This document shows, piece by piece, positions 37,331 through 47,102 of a stretch of 64,000 nucleotides of DNA. The number at the start of each line of letters is the position of its first letter. The stretch's first letter is position 1. A program made the translations under genes and the position numbers. The notes beneath the pieces were generated by a model that had not been told where the DNA came from, made no database searches, and saw only the letters and a list, made by a program, of their open reading frames with translations. This DNA is from Clostridia bacterium. GTDB taxonomy: Bacteria > Bacillota > Clostridia > Oscillospirales > CAG-272. The DNA lies in NCBI GenBank assembly GCA_017481495.1, contig JAFUPC010000125.1, forward strand, positions 1 through 64,000. Direction: 5' to 3'.

Positions 37331-37341
37331 ATATACAGAAA

Positions 37342-37360
37342 GGTCTATTGCGTATCGACC
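37342..37360. promoter_or_regulatory. BlaI operator 2b
   Basis: GGTCTAT-N5-ATCGACC, 30 bp downstream of operator 2a. Confidence 0.75.
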
Positions 37361-37386
37361 ACTTTATTTTAAAAGGAGAACCCATC

Positions 37387-37764
37387 ATGTCCGGACATCA
37401 GAATTCCGATTATCGCCTTGGCGCTGTGGAGGCACAGTTTGCCGCACTCATCTGGGAAAATGCGCCGCTGTCCTCCGGGGCGCTGGTCAAATTGTGCGAG
37501 GAGCATCTGCACTGGAAGAAATCGACGACGTATACGGTGCTCAAAAAGCTGTGCGAGCGCGGGCTGTTTCAAAACGAGGGCGGATGCGTTACCGTACTTG
37601 TGACCAAGGAGGAGTACGAAGCGCGGCAGAGTTCGCAGTTTGTGGAGGAATCGTTTTCCGGCTCCCTGCCGGCGTTTGTCGCCGCGTTCACAAGAGAAAA
37701 GGCACTGACGGAAAACGAAATTTCCGAATTACAGGCGCTGATCGCGCGTGCGCGGCGCAGATGA
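37387..37764 (+). CDS. BlaI/MecI-family repressor (locus 2)
   Basis: A 125-residue winged-helix repressor paralogous to 34389-34754: AVEAQFAALIWENAPLSSGALVKLCEEHLHWKKSTTYTVLKKLCERGLFQNEGG. AAAAGGAGAA precedes the ATG. The two operators before it have the same 7-5-7 build as locus 1 but a different sequence, so the paralogues are probably insulated. The M56 sensor gene follows at 31 nt. Confidence 0.9.
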   Translation: MSGHQNSDYRLGAVEAQFAALIWENAPLSSGALVKLCEEHLHWKKSTTYTVLKKLCERGLFQNEGGCVTVLVTKEEYEARQSSQFVEESFSGSLPAFVAAFTREKALTENEISELQALIARARRR

Positions 37765-37795
37765 ATGATTTTTCCCGTGAAAGGAGATGCTGTTT

Positions 37796-39673
37796 ATGTG
37801 GACTGATTCGCTGTTTCCGGTAATTCTTGACAGGAGCCTTGCCGCGACCGTTGTGATATTGGCGGTTTTGCTTCTGCGATGGATCCTCAAAAAATACCCC
37901 CGCCGTCAGACGATCCTTCTTTGGGCAGTGGTGCTGTTCCGTCTGCTTTGTCCCATTTTGCCGGAAAGCGACCTCAGTCTGATTCCGCTGGCAATCACCT
38001 CCGGAGCGCAGGAGACCGCACTTCCCTCCGCATACAGTGACAGGATCACCACCGCCAATGCGGCGATGGCGGCGTATCATGCGGTCGGCGATACGCTGAA
38101 CGGCGGAATTGACACCATCATCATCCCGATGGAGCGGGCGGCAGATACGGATTCCACGGACACCCCCCTCTCCGCAGACCCATCCGTCCCCGCAGACCCG
38201 TCTATCTCAACAGACACAGGTGAACCGGCAGAAGAATCCGTTTCCGCGCCTCTCCCCACAATTTACGCCTATCACGACCAGGTGTGGGTGCTGTTTTTCG
38301 GACGGCTGTGGCTCCCGGTCGGAGCGGCACTGTTTTTATACAGTATGGTCGGATATTTCCGCCTGAAAAAGCGTGTTTCGGTGTCGGTGCCGTTTACTGT
38401 GACCGAAAATCTCACGCCGCGGGTGTCCGCGCCCGTATTTCTGGCGGACAGCATCACAAACGCTTTTGTCCTCGGCATCCTCCGACCGAACATTTATCTG
38501 CCGTCCGCGCTGTCCCCGGACGACCGACGGTATCTGCTGGCGCACGAGCGCGTTCACATCCGCTATGGCGACCATATCCTGAAATTCCTTGCGTTCTGCG
38601 CGCTGTGCGTGCATTGGTTCAACCCGCTTGTATGGGCGGCGTTCATCCTTTCCGCGCGAGATATGGAGGAACGCTGTGACGAGACGGCGACCGCACTTCT
38701 CTCGGACACGGACGGACAAGACATCTCCGCTGACTACGCGGATGCGCTTCTGCGGCTGTCGGTGCAGAACCGACACACTTCCCTTTTCACCGTTCCGGGC
38801 TTCGGGGAAACAGCGGCAAAGAAACGCATTGTCCGCATTCTGTCCCGCACCTCCACACCGTTCCGGCAGAAAACCGGCGTGCTGTGCGTGTTGCTCTGCA
38901 TTCTCATGACTCTCGTGTGCGCCTGCGACCCGGCGGGCGGCATCCGGGCGGATGCGGAGAATATTCAGCGGGTCACGCTGGACGGCAGGGAAATTTCCGC
39001 CGAACGCGGCGCCGCGCTTGCTGATCTGATCAACCAATATGACAAGAGTGTCAACCGCACGTATGACGGAATTGCAGACACCCCCGTCGACCACACCGTC
39101 ATGCTGACGACCACCGACAACGGAACTTATGTTGTTTATTATCAGTATGTCAGCGGGTATTCGTTCCATCCGCTTCATACCGGCGAGGATGATTATCTCA
39201 CAGTCGTTTCTCACATCCGTGCAGACGGCAAGCATACCGGGAGCTGGGTGATGGAGTATGATTTTGATAATGCGTTTCTGGAATGGCTTGAAGAAGACAC
39301 AGTGCCTTTCGTGACGGTGAAGTGCGGCGGTACAGAAACGGTCATCACTCCCGCCGCTGTGCGGTATGACAGCCATGTGGATTACGAAGCCATCCCGACC
39401 GTCACTGCTGTGGAAGATGCGGAGATCATGATCACGGATATTCAGAGCGAAACACTTATCATCAGTGAGGATTACTACGAAGCACTTGGTGCGGATTCCA
39501 CGACGATCCGGCGGAACACAGAAACCATTTCCGCAAACTCTGCCTCCGATGCCCCATGTTTTCTGTTTTCCGTTACCCACCGCCATCCGCGGTGGGACGA
39601 ATCGGCAGTTTATTATCTTGCTGCTCCAAATTGTCGTTATGTGTTCCGACTCCAATTCCTTGCCGAACCCTGA
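37796..39673 (+). CDS. BlaR1-type M56 metallopeptidase sensor (locus 2)
   Basis: A 625-residue membrane protein: N-terminal helices (about 8-27, 36-60), an outward Pro/Ser/Thr/Asp-rich loop (about 110-155), helix (about 165-187), the zinc-protease domain with LLAHERVHIRYGDH (HExxH, about 248) and EERCDETA, a last helix (about 352-373) ending in a Cys, then an extracellular C-terminal domain of about 250 residues. That domain has no likeness to the modules of the first M56 protein. The ATG at 37796 has AAGGAG at the right distance; an earlier ATG overlaps that site. Likely partner of the BlaI gene 31 nt upstream. Confidence 0.86.
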   Translation: MWTDSLFPVILDRSLAATVVILAVLLLRWILKKYPRRQTILLWAVVLFRLLCPILPESDLSLIPLAITSGAQETALPSAYSDRITTANAAMAAYHAVGDTLNGGIDTIIIPMERAADTDSTDTPLSADPSVPADPSISTDTGEPAEESVSAPLPTIYAYHDQVWVLFFGRLWLPVGAALFLYSMVGYFRLKKRVSVSVPFTVTENLTPRVSAPVFLADSITNAFVLGILRPNIYLPSALSPDDRRYLLAHERVHIRYGDHILKFLAFCALCVHWFNPLVWAAFILSARDMEERCDETATALLSDTDGQDISADYADALLRLSVQNRHTSLFTVPGFGETAAKKRIVRILSRTSTPFRQKTGVLCVLLCILMTLVCACDPAGGIRADAENIQRVTLDGREISAERGAALADLINQYDKSVNRTYDGIADTPVDHTVMLTTTDNGTYVVYYQYVSGYSFHPLHTGEDDYLTVVSHIRADGKHTGSWVMEYDFDNAFLEWLEEDTVPFVTVKCGGTETVITPAAVRYDSHVDYEAIPTVTAVEDAEIMITDIQSETLIISEDYYEALGADSTTIRRNTETISANSASDAPCFLFSVTHRHPRWDESAVYYLAAPNCRYVFRLQFLAEP

Positions 39674-39729
39674 TCTTTATATTTTCGAAACAAAACAGAC
39701 CGATGCTTGCCCCGCACCGGTCTGCATTA

Positions 39730-40422
39730 TTATTGATTCAGTTTCCGTATCAGCTTTACCGCATCCGCAAGGGAGGAGACCTCAAAGTCGATCGGGATCT
39801 CCGCCGTGTTTTCTTCGCCGCGCGGATTGAACCAGCAGGTCAGGATCCCCGCGTTCACGCCGCCCTGCATATCGGAGGTCAGGCTGTCGCCGAGCATCAG
39901 CGTTTCATCCCGCCGCACATCGGGCAACGATGCAAAGCACGCATCAAAGAATGCCCTGGACGGCTTTTCGTGCCCGATCTCCTGGGAGATAAAGATGCCG
40001 TTAAAATACGGTGTGATACCCGCATCCGTCATACGTTTGCGCTGGATTTTCGCCGTACCGTTCGTGACGGCGTACAGGGACACCGTTTTGCGGACATCCT
40101 GCAAAAATTCCATTGCCCCCGGCAGAAACGGGTGCTGCTCCGACAGCGCGTTTTCATAATACCGCTGGGTAAGGTACGCATCCGCCGTCACGCCATATTC
40201 CGCAAACAGAACGGAAAAACGCTCGGTCAGAAGCTTTTCCCGCGTGATCTCCCCGCGTTCCAGTGCCCGCCAGAAGCCGCGGTTGATCTCGCTGTACCGA
40301 CGGCAGACATCATCGGTCGGCGTCATGCCGACGCGGGAAAGCGTTTCGCGGATGGCGGCAGCTTCCCCCCGGTGAAAGTCGAAAAGGGTATCGTCAAGAT
40401 CACAGAACAGATTCTTGATCAT
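39730..40422 (-). CDS. yjjG: HAD-family phosphatase, YjjG-like nucleotidase
   Basis: A 230-residue haloacid-dehalogenase hydrolase: catalytic DLDDTLFDF near residue 8, AVTNGTAKIQRKRM (motif II), GHEKPSRAFF (Lys, motif III) and MLGDSLTSDMQGGVNAGILTCWFNP (motif IV). The cap and motif details match YjjG, a pyrimidine 5'-nucleotidase that cleans noncanonical nucleotides. Its ATG overlaps the stop of the upstream gene by 4 nt (ATGA), so translation is coupled. Last gene of a three-gene operon. Confidence 0.85.
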   Translation of the reverse strand: MIKNLFCDLDDTLFDFHRGEAAAIRETLSRVGMTPTDDVCRRYSEINRGFWRALERGEITREKLLTERFSVLFAEYGVTADAYLTQRYYENALSEQHPFLPGAMEFLQDVRKTVSLYAVTNGTAKIQRKRMTDAGITPYFNGIFISQEIGHEKPSRAFFDACFASLPDVRRDETLMLGDSLTSDMQGGVNAGILTCWFNPRGEENTAEIPIDFEVSSLADAVKLIRKLNQ

Positions 40423-41804
40423 TTTTCGTTCATGCTGACGACCCGGGCGGTCATCTGGTATGCGGCGTAACCGCGGTTTTCAGCGGCGGCGATCTGCGCG
40501 GCATCGGTCGATGCGTTTCCGGTCAGCTCAAACAGCGGGCGGATGTTGAGCGCGCTTGCATCGAGTGCTTTCAGAACGGTCTCCACCGTTTTCGCGGGAT
40601 CGGCATCCACGTCGGCGATCGTCACACCGCCGATGGTCATACCGTCGGAGAGGTTGGACAGGGTAATGTCTGCCGTTACGCTGTCGCAGAGCGCGGCAAG
40701 CGCGGAGCAGTCGATGCCCTGTGTGGTGTCATTTCCTGCGGCGATCGTCACCGCATCCATTTCCAGATTCAGCGCGGTGCCGGAGAGGGTGTCCTTTACT
40801 GACGAGACAAACGTCTTCACCGCATCCGTTTTGCTGACTGTTTTATCATAGGCGGGGGAAGTCGTGCCGGCATCGGCGGGCAGTGCATAATCGCGAAGCA
40901 TGATCTCATCGACACCCGCATTCTTCATTTCCGCAAGCAGGGAGAGGATATAGTCCGTCCCCGTGTCGCTGTACACGGAGATCCATCTCGATGCGCCGTC
41001 GGAGTAGCGGAATCCCGCCGTATTCATCAGCGCCGCATCGGTGTCGCCCTTTGCTGCCAGGTCGTCGCGGAGCGCGCAGACCCGTCCGGTCACATACAGT
41101 CCCGCGCCGTGCAGGGTATCGACGATGTCGTCAAGCGACAGCGCCGCAACGGACGGATTCGCACCGTATTCCTTTGCCTTTGCAACGGAGGATTTATAGG
41201 ACAGCTTGCCGTTGTCGTATTTCAGTTCGACCATGACGGCGGTGTACCCTTGTGCTTTCAACACGAGCGCGGCACTTTCCAGCTCTGCTGTCGTCGGATA
41301 TTCGGACAAATCAAGATAGCCGCCCTTGTAATTTTTCGTCGTTCCGACGTCGATTGCGGAAGACTGTGTCCCACCTTGGAGGGTTCCGCCCTGTTGGGTA
41401 CCACCCTGCGCATCGTTTCCGCCGGGGTTCACATCACCGCCGGGGGTGATGTCCTCCGTGATGTCGGGTGTCGGTTCCGTATCCTGTGCGGCGGTCTCTG
41501 TATCGGGGGTGGCGGTCTCCGTCACGACATCTGTATCGGGGGATGCGGTGTCCGTATCCGTGCCGTCAGGTGCTGTGGTATCCGTGGATTCCGGAATTTG
41601 GGAATCGCTGTCCGCGGCCGTGTCTATGGTATCCACATAACCGGAATCGGTTCCGACACCGCTGTCCGGCTCGTCATCGCGGTTCAGAGCGACAGCCGCC
41701 GCCGCGCCGCCGATGACACCGACACCCAGTACCGATGCGGCAACGATGGTGATGAGACGCTGTTTCTGCGCCTGTCTGGTTTTATATTTAATGGGTCTTC
41801 TCAT
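40419..41804 (-). CDS. Membrane-anchored DUF4015-like putative glycoside hydrolase
   Basis: A 461-residue protein. A basic start, one membrane helix (about 18-40, ITIVAASVLGVGVIGGAAAAVAL), then a roughly 105-residue Asp/Thr/Pro-rich linker ending in repeats of GGTQ/GGTL. The body (about 155-461) resembles the DUF4015/GH13-like barrel: GGYLDLSEYPTTAELESAALVLKAQGYTAVMVELKYDNGKLSY, IVDTLHGAGLYVTGRVCALRDDLAA. It probably acts on or binds a polysaccharide outside the cell. It starts 27 nt after the DUF5722-like gene and overlaps yjjG by 4 nt. Confidence 0.75.
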   Translation of the reverse strand: MRRPIKYKTRQAQKQRLITIVAASVLGVGVIGGAAAAVALNRDDEPDSGVGTDSGYVDTIDTAADSDSQIPESTDTTAPDGTDTDTASPDTDVVTETATPDTETAAQDTEPTPDITEDITPGGDVNPGGNDAQGGTQQGGTLQGGTQSSAIDVGTTKNYKGGYLDLSEYPTTAELESAALVLKAQGYTAVMVELKYDNGKLSYKSSVAKAKEYGANPSVAALSLDDIVDTLHGAGLYVTGRVCALRDDLAAKGDTDAALMNTAGFRYSDGASRWISVYSDTGTDYILSLLAEMKNAGVDEIMLRDYALPADAGTTSPAYDKTVSKTDAVKTFVSSVKDTLSGTALNLEMDAVTIAAGNDTTQGIDCSALAALCDSVTADITLSNLSDGMTIGGVTIADVDADPAKTVETVLKALDASALNIRPLFELTGNASTDAAQIAAAENRGYAAYQMTARVVSMNEK

Positions 41805-41831
41805 ACCTCATTCTCCTGTTTCTCTCGTGGT

Positions 41832-44498
41832 TTATCTTCTGTCGTACATATCCGGCCGTCTCTGTGCCGTGCGGCGTCTGGGAGCATCCCCCGGATGAGT
41901 ACCGTTTGCGGGATTGCTGTTTCCGGAATTGCCGTACATGGGCGTGTTGCCCTGTGTTCCCCGTCCCGTGCCATCCGGATAACCGCCGGTATACTGCATT
42001 CCGCCGGGGCCTGCGTTCCGGTTGCGCATTCCGGCGCCGTAGGTATTCTGATTCTGTGCATTTTGCGCATGGGCATTCTGTGATTGCGCATATTGCGCGT
42101 TCTGCATCTGCCGCATTCTCTCTCGACGGAGCATCTCCGCGCGCCGCATCGCCATCTGCTTTCTACGCTTCCGCCGACGGAGCTGTGCCCGGAGCACCAG
42201 CAAAGCAAAGAGCACGACCAGTATCAGAAGAATCACAAGGATCGCCTTGAAGACCGCCAGCACGATACCGCCGGAACCTGTCACATAGCGCAGTTCATTT
42301 ACAGAAAACGTTCCGCCGACCGCCACGGTGGTCTGCACCGCGACCCCGTCCTCGCCGACAGTCTCGCTTGTCATATCGGACGACAGTCCGCCAACATACA
42401 GCTTCATATAATCGGCACTTTTGGCCTTGCGCATATAGTCGGAGATGTCAAACGACAATGTCGTCCATGCGCCTGCTGGAATTTCCGCCGTGCCGGTATA
42501 CGAAACGGTGCCGTTTTTGCCATTCTTCCCGAGCAGAATGCAGACGGGAACGGTGTCCGATGTGCTGTCCGCAGGATCGGCGCGGAGGGTCAGATACAGG
42601 GTCTTCGTATTTTGGGGCAGTTCGTCTGCCGAGAACGTCTTTGTGATGCCGGCATATTCTGTTTCCGCCGCGGGGTAGGTCTCCGCCTGCAAGATCTGCG
42701 TGTTGATGAGCGTTCCGGAGGCGGACAGGGTCACGACCTCCGTTTTTGCCGTGTGAACGCCGGGGACAAATCCGCCGAGCGTACCGCCCAAAAAGTCCAG
42801 CAGAAGCTGTGTGTCCTCGCGGAATGTTTCCGATGTGATAATCGTCCCCGCACCTTCATACCGCGCGGCGGTTTCCGTGTCTTTTGCAGAAAAACCTTTG
42901 ATGATTTTCGACCACTTTTTCTCGCCGACAATCTTGGCGTATTCCGCGGCGGCATCGGTGCCTGTTTCCGTGTCGATGGTCATGAACAGTCGGTAGACCG
43001 GCTTTTCCGTGCTGTCCAGCTGCCGCAGACCGAGCGAACAATGCTCTGCCGCGCCGTCCGTCACGCGATGCCAGACAAATGCTTCGATATAATCGAGCGT
43101 TGTCACCCGATAATAAGCGTAGACGAACGATGCCGCCTGCCGCTCCTGCGATGCGGTGTCGCCGGAGGTTCCGTGAACTGCAAAATCGTCGATGATGACG
43201 GAACGCATTTTGCCGTTGTATAAAAGCTCCTCCGTTTTCAGCCAGCCGCCGAGCAGGGAGAGATTTTCCATGGTCAGATAGGTGCTGTTTTCGCTGTCGG
43301 TAGAGCCGTCATCGTCCCAGATGCTGTCGTCCATCGGGTCGGAGGCGTAGGGGGCAACGGCGACACTCCACGCGGTGTCCGCACCCATTTCTTCCGCGAA
43401 CGCCGAGAGAAACGGCTTTGCCGATGCAAGCAGGTTGGACAGCGGTACAAAGACCCGGCTGTTCTCCGACTGCGACCGCAGTGCCGCATCACAGAGACGG
43501 AACACGTCGGCATACGCTTCCGCCGCGCCTGCGGTGTCTTTGGTGTCGATGCCGAGATCATAATAATTTCCCCATTCGTTGACCTGATAGCCGAGAATGA
43601 AGTCGATCGGCTCCACCCCTGACTCGGATGCGTACCGCCCGGCAAAGAACGAGAACACATTGTTCGCCGTCTGATAGGCAAGCTTGGACTCGAGCGTGAT
43701 GCCGTAGAAGGATGAACCGTCGGATGCCATCAGACCGTACAAAGCCGCTGTCGGTTCGGTCGTATTCCGGTCACTGCCGTCCAGAACGAACCGCAGATAA
43801 ATATGTACCCCGGTCTCGCGCAGGGCGGCGATCTGTGCATCCAGCTGTGCGACTTTCGTCGGGTCAAAGTGGCTTGTCACCCCGGCGGTTGCCGTGGAAT
43901 ACTGCGGGTCGCCCGCAGAACCGGTCAGATAATCGTCAATGACGACGGGAATGACCGCGTGGGAAATGCCGAGCAGCTCCGCATCCGCCATCAGCGCCTG
44001 CGAAACGGTCAGTCCCTTGATGCCGGCGGCGGTGGTACGTTCCGTTGTGTTTTCCGCCAGAACTTCGGGGTTTTCGACATATGCTTCGCCGAGTACACAG
44101 TAATCCGCCCCCTCGCCGAGCGCGAAAATATATTTTGCACGATACCGCTCTCCCGCATCGTCTGCTGTTACGCTGAATGTCACGGTCTTGTCAACCACCT
44201 TCGTTGCCGTCGGGGAGACCGTGCGCAGATTGTCCGCCGTCTCGTGAGGGGACAGAATAAACAGGTAGAGCGTTTCGCCTTTTTTCGAATTCAGAAATGC
44301 TTCGTCGGGGGTCAGGGTCACCGTGATCTCCCCCGGTTTCTTTTCGCTTATCATCGCCGCGGCGGATACGGTGCCGTATTCCGTGTCCAGTTCCCGGGCG
44401 GATGCCGTGATACCGCAGAACAGCATCACACATATAACAAACAGATAGAAAAGTACCGTTTTATAGAAGCGGTGACTTCTGATTGCCGTTCTGTCCAT
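41832..44498 (-). CDS. DUF5722-like membrane-anchored protein with N/Q-rich tail
   Basis: An 888-residue protein: signal peptide/helix about 12-34 (FYKTVLFYLFVICVMLFCGITASA), an Ig-like domain (about 35-145), a DUF5722-like TIM barrel with glycosidase flavour (about 155-560: GIKGLTVSQALMADAELLGISHAVIPVV, FILGYQVNEWGNYYDLG, FVWHRVTDGAAEHCSLGL), a jelly-roll-like module (about 600-760), a membrane helix (about 770-795), a very basic Arg/Met-rich stretch and a roughly 70-residue Asn/Gln/Gly-rich tail inside the cell. The ATG at 44498 follows AGGAGT. It likely anchors a carbohydrate-active domain outside with a disordered, possibly condensing tail inside. First gene of the operon. Confidence 0.75.
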   Translation of the reverse strand: MDRTAIRSHRFYKTVLFYLFVICVMLFCGITASARELDTEYGTVSAAAMISEKKPGEITVTLTPDEAFLNSKKGETLYLFILSPHETADNLRTVSPTATKVVDKTVTFSVTADDAGERYRAKYIFALGEGADYCVLGEAYVENPEVLAENTTERTTAAGIKGLTVSQALMADAELLGISHAVIPVVIDDYLTGSAGDPQYSTATAGVTSHFDPTKVAQLDAQIAALRETGVHIYLRFVLDGSDRNTTEPTAALYGLMASDGSSFYGITLESKLAYQTANNVFSFFAGRYASESGVEPIDFILGYQVNEWGNYYDLGIDTKDTAGAAEAYADVFRLCDAALRSQSENSRVFVPLSNLLASAKPFLSAFAEEMGADTAWSVAVAPYASDPMDDSIWDDDGSTDSENSTYLTMENLSLLGGWLKTEELLYNGKMRSVIIDDFAVHGTSGDTASQERQAASFVYAYYRVTTLDYIEAFVWHRVTDGAAEHCSLGLRQLDSTEKPVYRLFMTIDTETGTDAAAEYAKIVGEKKWSKIIKGFSAKDTETAARYEGAGTIITSETFREDTQLLLDFLGGTLGGFVPGVHTAKTEVVTLSASGTLINTQILQAETYPAAETEYAGITKTFSADELPQNTKTLYLTLRADPADSTSDTVPVCILLGKNGKNGTVSYTGTAEIPAGAWTTLSFDISDYMRKAKSADYMKLYVGGLSSDMTSETVGEDGVAVQTTVAVGGTFSVNELRYVTGSGGIVLAVFKAILVILLILVVLFALLVLRAQLRRRKRRKQMAMRRAEMLRRERMRQMQNAQYAQSQNAHAQNAQNQNTYGAGMRNRNAGPGGMQYTGGYPDGTGRGTQGNTPMYGNSGNSNPANGTHPGDAPRRRTAQRRPDMYDRR

Positions 44499-44651
44499 AA
44501 TGACTCCTGAAATTTCCTTGTGTGGTATTGGTTTCCTGTATATCAAAGACAAAGCGAGACCGCCGCACCACATTCTGCAGCAGCCCCGCGTCGCCTGTGA
44601 TAACGGGAATATGCGTTATTTTATGATATGGGACACAAGCCCCATACCGGT

Positions 44652-45413
44652 TTAGCCATTTTTAACAATGACAGTGAAATCCTCGGTCTTGAGGGACGCG
44701 CCGCCGATGAGGCCGCCGTCAACGTTGACCTTGGAGAGCAGTTCAGCCGCGTTCTTTGCGTTCATGGAACCGCCGTACTGAACGGTGGTTGCCTTTGCAA
44801 TGTCTTCGCCGTAGAGACCGCCGATAACGTCACGGATGATGCCGCAGACTTCGTCTGCCTGATCGGAGGTCGCGGTCTTGCCGGTGCCGATCGCCCAGAC
44901 GGGTTCGTATGCGATGATGACGTTCTTCATCTGTTCCGCGGTGATGTCGCGGAGCGCGATCTTGGTCTGCAGGGAAACGGTCTCAGCGGTGATGCCCTGC
45001 TCTCTCTGGGTCAGCGTTTCGCCGACACAGACGATGGCTTTCAGGTTGCGGGACAGAGCAGCCTTTGTGCGCAGATTGACGGTCTCGTCGGTCTCTGCGA
45101 AATACTGTCTTCTCTCGGAGTGACCGATGATGACGTATTCCACGCCTGCATCCACAAGCATATCCGCGGAAATTTCGCCGGTGTATGCACCCTTTTCTTC
45201 AAAGTGAACATTCTCCGCACCGATGTGGATGTTGGAGCCCTTTGCCGCTTCCACAGCCGCAGGAATGTCGATTGCGGGAACGCAGAGAACAACGTCACAG
45301 TCCGCACCCGCGACCATCGGAGCCAGCTCCTTGATAAATGCCGCAGCCGCAGTGGGTGTCATGTTCATCTTCCAGTTGCCCGCGATAACGGTTCTTCTGA
45401 AATTCTTGTCCAT
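44652..45413 (-). CDS. tpiA: Triosephosphate isomerase
   Basis: A 253-residue enzyme that interconverts dihydroxyacetone phosphate and glyceraldehyde-3-phosphate. [10 protein letters not shown] (Lys), IIGHSERR (His-Glu), [18 protein letters not shown] (catalytic Glu and flexible loop 6) and [10 protein letters not shown] are present. Downstream of pgk on the same strand, with a 272-bp hairpin-rich spacer. Codons favour the same set as pgk, typical of high expression. Confidence 0.97.
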   Translation of the reverse strand: MDKNFRRTVIAGNWKMNMTPTAAAAFIKELAPMVAGADCDVVLCVPAIDIPAAVEAAKGSNIHIGAENVHFEEKGAYTGEISADMLVDAGVEYVIIGHSERRQYFAETDETVNLRTKAALSRNLKAIVCVGETLTQREQGITAETVSLQTKIALRDITAEQMKNVIIAYEPVWAIGTGKTATSDQADEVCGIIRDVIGGLYGEDIAKATTVQYGGSMNAKNAAELLSKVNVDGGLIGGASLKTEDFTVIVKNG

Positions 45414-45578
45414 TTTTATTACTTCTTCTTTCTTACTTATAATCGTCTTTGTTTCGCGTATTGTAAATCAGCACCGTTATCCCCTCCCTCGTCTTCTACC
45501 ATAATCTTCCGGCTCATATCGCACTTCCGGTTCATACCATACATCCGGCGAGGAATCGAGCCAAGGAAAGAGGGGGGG

Positions 45579-45624
45579 GCGGGGGAGGAAAACTTCGGTG
45601 TCTGAGATGGTTTCCTCCCCCCGC
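45579..45624. repeat. Long inverted repeat between pgk and tpiA
   Basis: GCGGGGGAGGAAA (45579-45591) pairs with TTTCCTCCCCCCGC (45611-45624) apart from an extra C. A run of eight G plus five G (45572-45585) lies next to it. Confidence 0.75.
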
Positions 45625-45657
45625 GCAATTACGCACGATAAAAGGGCAAGGAAACCC

Positions 45658-45678
45658 TTTCCGGGTGAAACCCGGAAA
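45658..45678. repeat. Triloop hairpin after pgk
   Basis: TTTCCGGGT-GAA-ACCCGGAAA, a perfect 9-bp stem starting 8 nt after the pgk stop codon. Confidence 0.8.
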
Positions 45679-45685
45679 CCTTATC

Positions 45686-46981
45686 TTACTTGTCGTTGAG
45701 GCACGCAATGCCGGGCAGAGACTTGCCTTCGAGGAACTCAAGGGAAGCACCGCCGCCGGTGGAGATATGCGTCATCTTGTCCGCGTAGCCGAGCTTTTCA
45801 ACCGCTGCCGCAGAGTCGCCGCCGCCGATGATGGAGATCGCGCCGGAATCCGCAACTGCCTGTGCGACCGCAGTCGTGCCTGCTGCAAAGTGTTCCCACT
45901 CGGAAACGCCCATCGGGCCGTTCCAGACAACCGTGCCTGCGCCCTGAATGGACTTTGCAAACAGTTCCTGGGTCTTGTGGCCGATGTCCAGACCCATCCA
46001 GCCGTCCGGAATGGAGTCGGAGTAGATGGTCATATAGGTGGTGTTTTCGTCGTATTCCTTACCGATGACGTTGTCAACGGGGATGAGGAAGTTGACACCC
46101 TTTGCCTTTGCCTTTGCCATCAGTTCGCGTGCGAGGTCGAGCTTGTCTTCTTCGCAGATGGAGGTGCCGACTTCGTTGCCGAGAGCCTTGAAGAAGGTGT
46201 AAGCCATACCGCCGCCGATGATGAGGGTATCGACCTTTTCAATGAGGTTCTGGATAACGCCGATCTTGTCGGAAACCTTTGCGCCGCCGAGGATGGCAAC
46301 GAACGGTCTCTTGGGATCTTCCAGCGCGCCGCCCATGACGGTGATTTCCTTGTTGATCAGATAGCCGGAGACAGCGGGCAGATAGTCTGCAACGCCTGCG
46401 GTGGAAGCGTGTGCGCGGTGTGCGGAGCCGAATGCATCGTTGACGTAGATGTCAGCGAGGTCAGCCAGTTCCTTTGCCATCGTGGGATCGTTCTTGGTCT
46501 CACGCGCGTCAAAGCGGACGTTCTCGATGAGAACTGCCTTACCGGGCTCGAGAGCCGCGATCTTTGCCTTTGCATCGTCGCCGACGATGTCGGAAGCGAA
46601 CGTGACAACGCCGCCCAGCAGCTCGTTCAGACGGGCAGCAACGGGAGCGAGAGTGAACTTCTTTGCATCGTTCTTCTTTGCCTTTTCCAGCAGTTCAGCC
46701 TTTGCAGCTGCCTGTTCTTCGGCGGGAAGTTCTTCGACCTTTGCCTTTTCCTTCTTGTCAAGACCGAAGCCCTCGGTGAAGATGGCGTGCGGCTTGCCCA
46801 TGTGGGAGCAGAGAATGACCTTTGCGCCGTTTTCGAGCAGGTACTTGATGGTGGGGAGTGCTTCCACAATTCTCTTGTCAGAGGTGATAACGCCGTCCTT
46901 TAACGGTACGTTGAAGTCGCAGCGGACAAGGACTTTCTTGCCGGCTACTTCGATGTCTTCAATGGTTTTCTTGTTGTACAT
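45686..46981 (-). CDS. pgk: Phosphoglycerate kinase
   Basis: A 431-residue glycolytic enzyme making ATP from 1,3-bisphosphoglycerate. [15 protein letters not shown] (substrate loop), [53 protein letters not shown] and [11 protein letters not shown] (nucleotide site) are present. About 35 Lys/Glu/Ala-rich residues are inserted near 68-105, explaining the extra length over the usual 395 or so. AAGGAG precedes the ATG; the promoter lies at 47074-47102. Confidence 0.97.
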   Translation of the reverse strand: MYNKKTIEDIEVAGKKVLVRCDFNVPLKDGVITSDKRIVEALPTIKYLLENGAKVILCSHMGKPHAIFTEGFGLDKKEKAKVEELPAEEQAAAKAELLEKAKKNDAKKFTLAPVAARLNELLGGVVTFASDIVGDDAKAKIAALEPGKAVLIENVRFDARETKNDPTMAKELADLADIYVNDAFGSAHRAHASTAGVADYLPAVSGYLINKEITVMGGALEDPKRPFVAILGGAKVSDKIGVIQNLIEKVDTLIIGGGMAYTFFKALGNEVGTSICEEDKLDLARELMAKAKAKGVNFLIPVDNVIGKEYDENTTYMTIYSDSIPDGWMGLDIGHKTQELFAKSIQGAGTVVWNGPMGVSEWEHFAAGTTAVAQAVADSGAISIIGGGDSAAAVEKLGYADKMTHISTGGGASLEFLEGKSLPGIACLNDK

Positions 46982-47073
46982 CGTAAAAAACTCCTTATTT
47001 ATAAAATATTCGGGTAGACTGATTTTTTGTGACAGACCTGCTTTTTTGGCAGATCATATATCATCAAGTATAT

Positions 47074-47102
47074 ACTATACCACATCTTGCGCGATTTTTC
47101 AA
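47074..47102 (-). promoter_or_regulatory. Promoter of pgk-tpiA
   Basis: Minus strand TTGAAA (47102-47097), 17 bp, TATAGT (47079-47074) preceded by TGG. Confidence 0.75.

Noticed and set aside
31977-39673. BlaI/M56 loci as beta-lactam resistance operons
   Set aside because: No beta-lactamase or PBP gene is nearby and the sensor domains do not show penicillin-binding motifs (SxxK, SxN, KTG).
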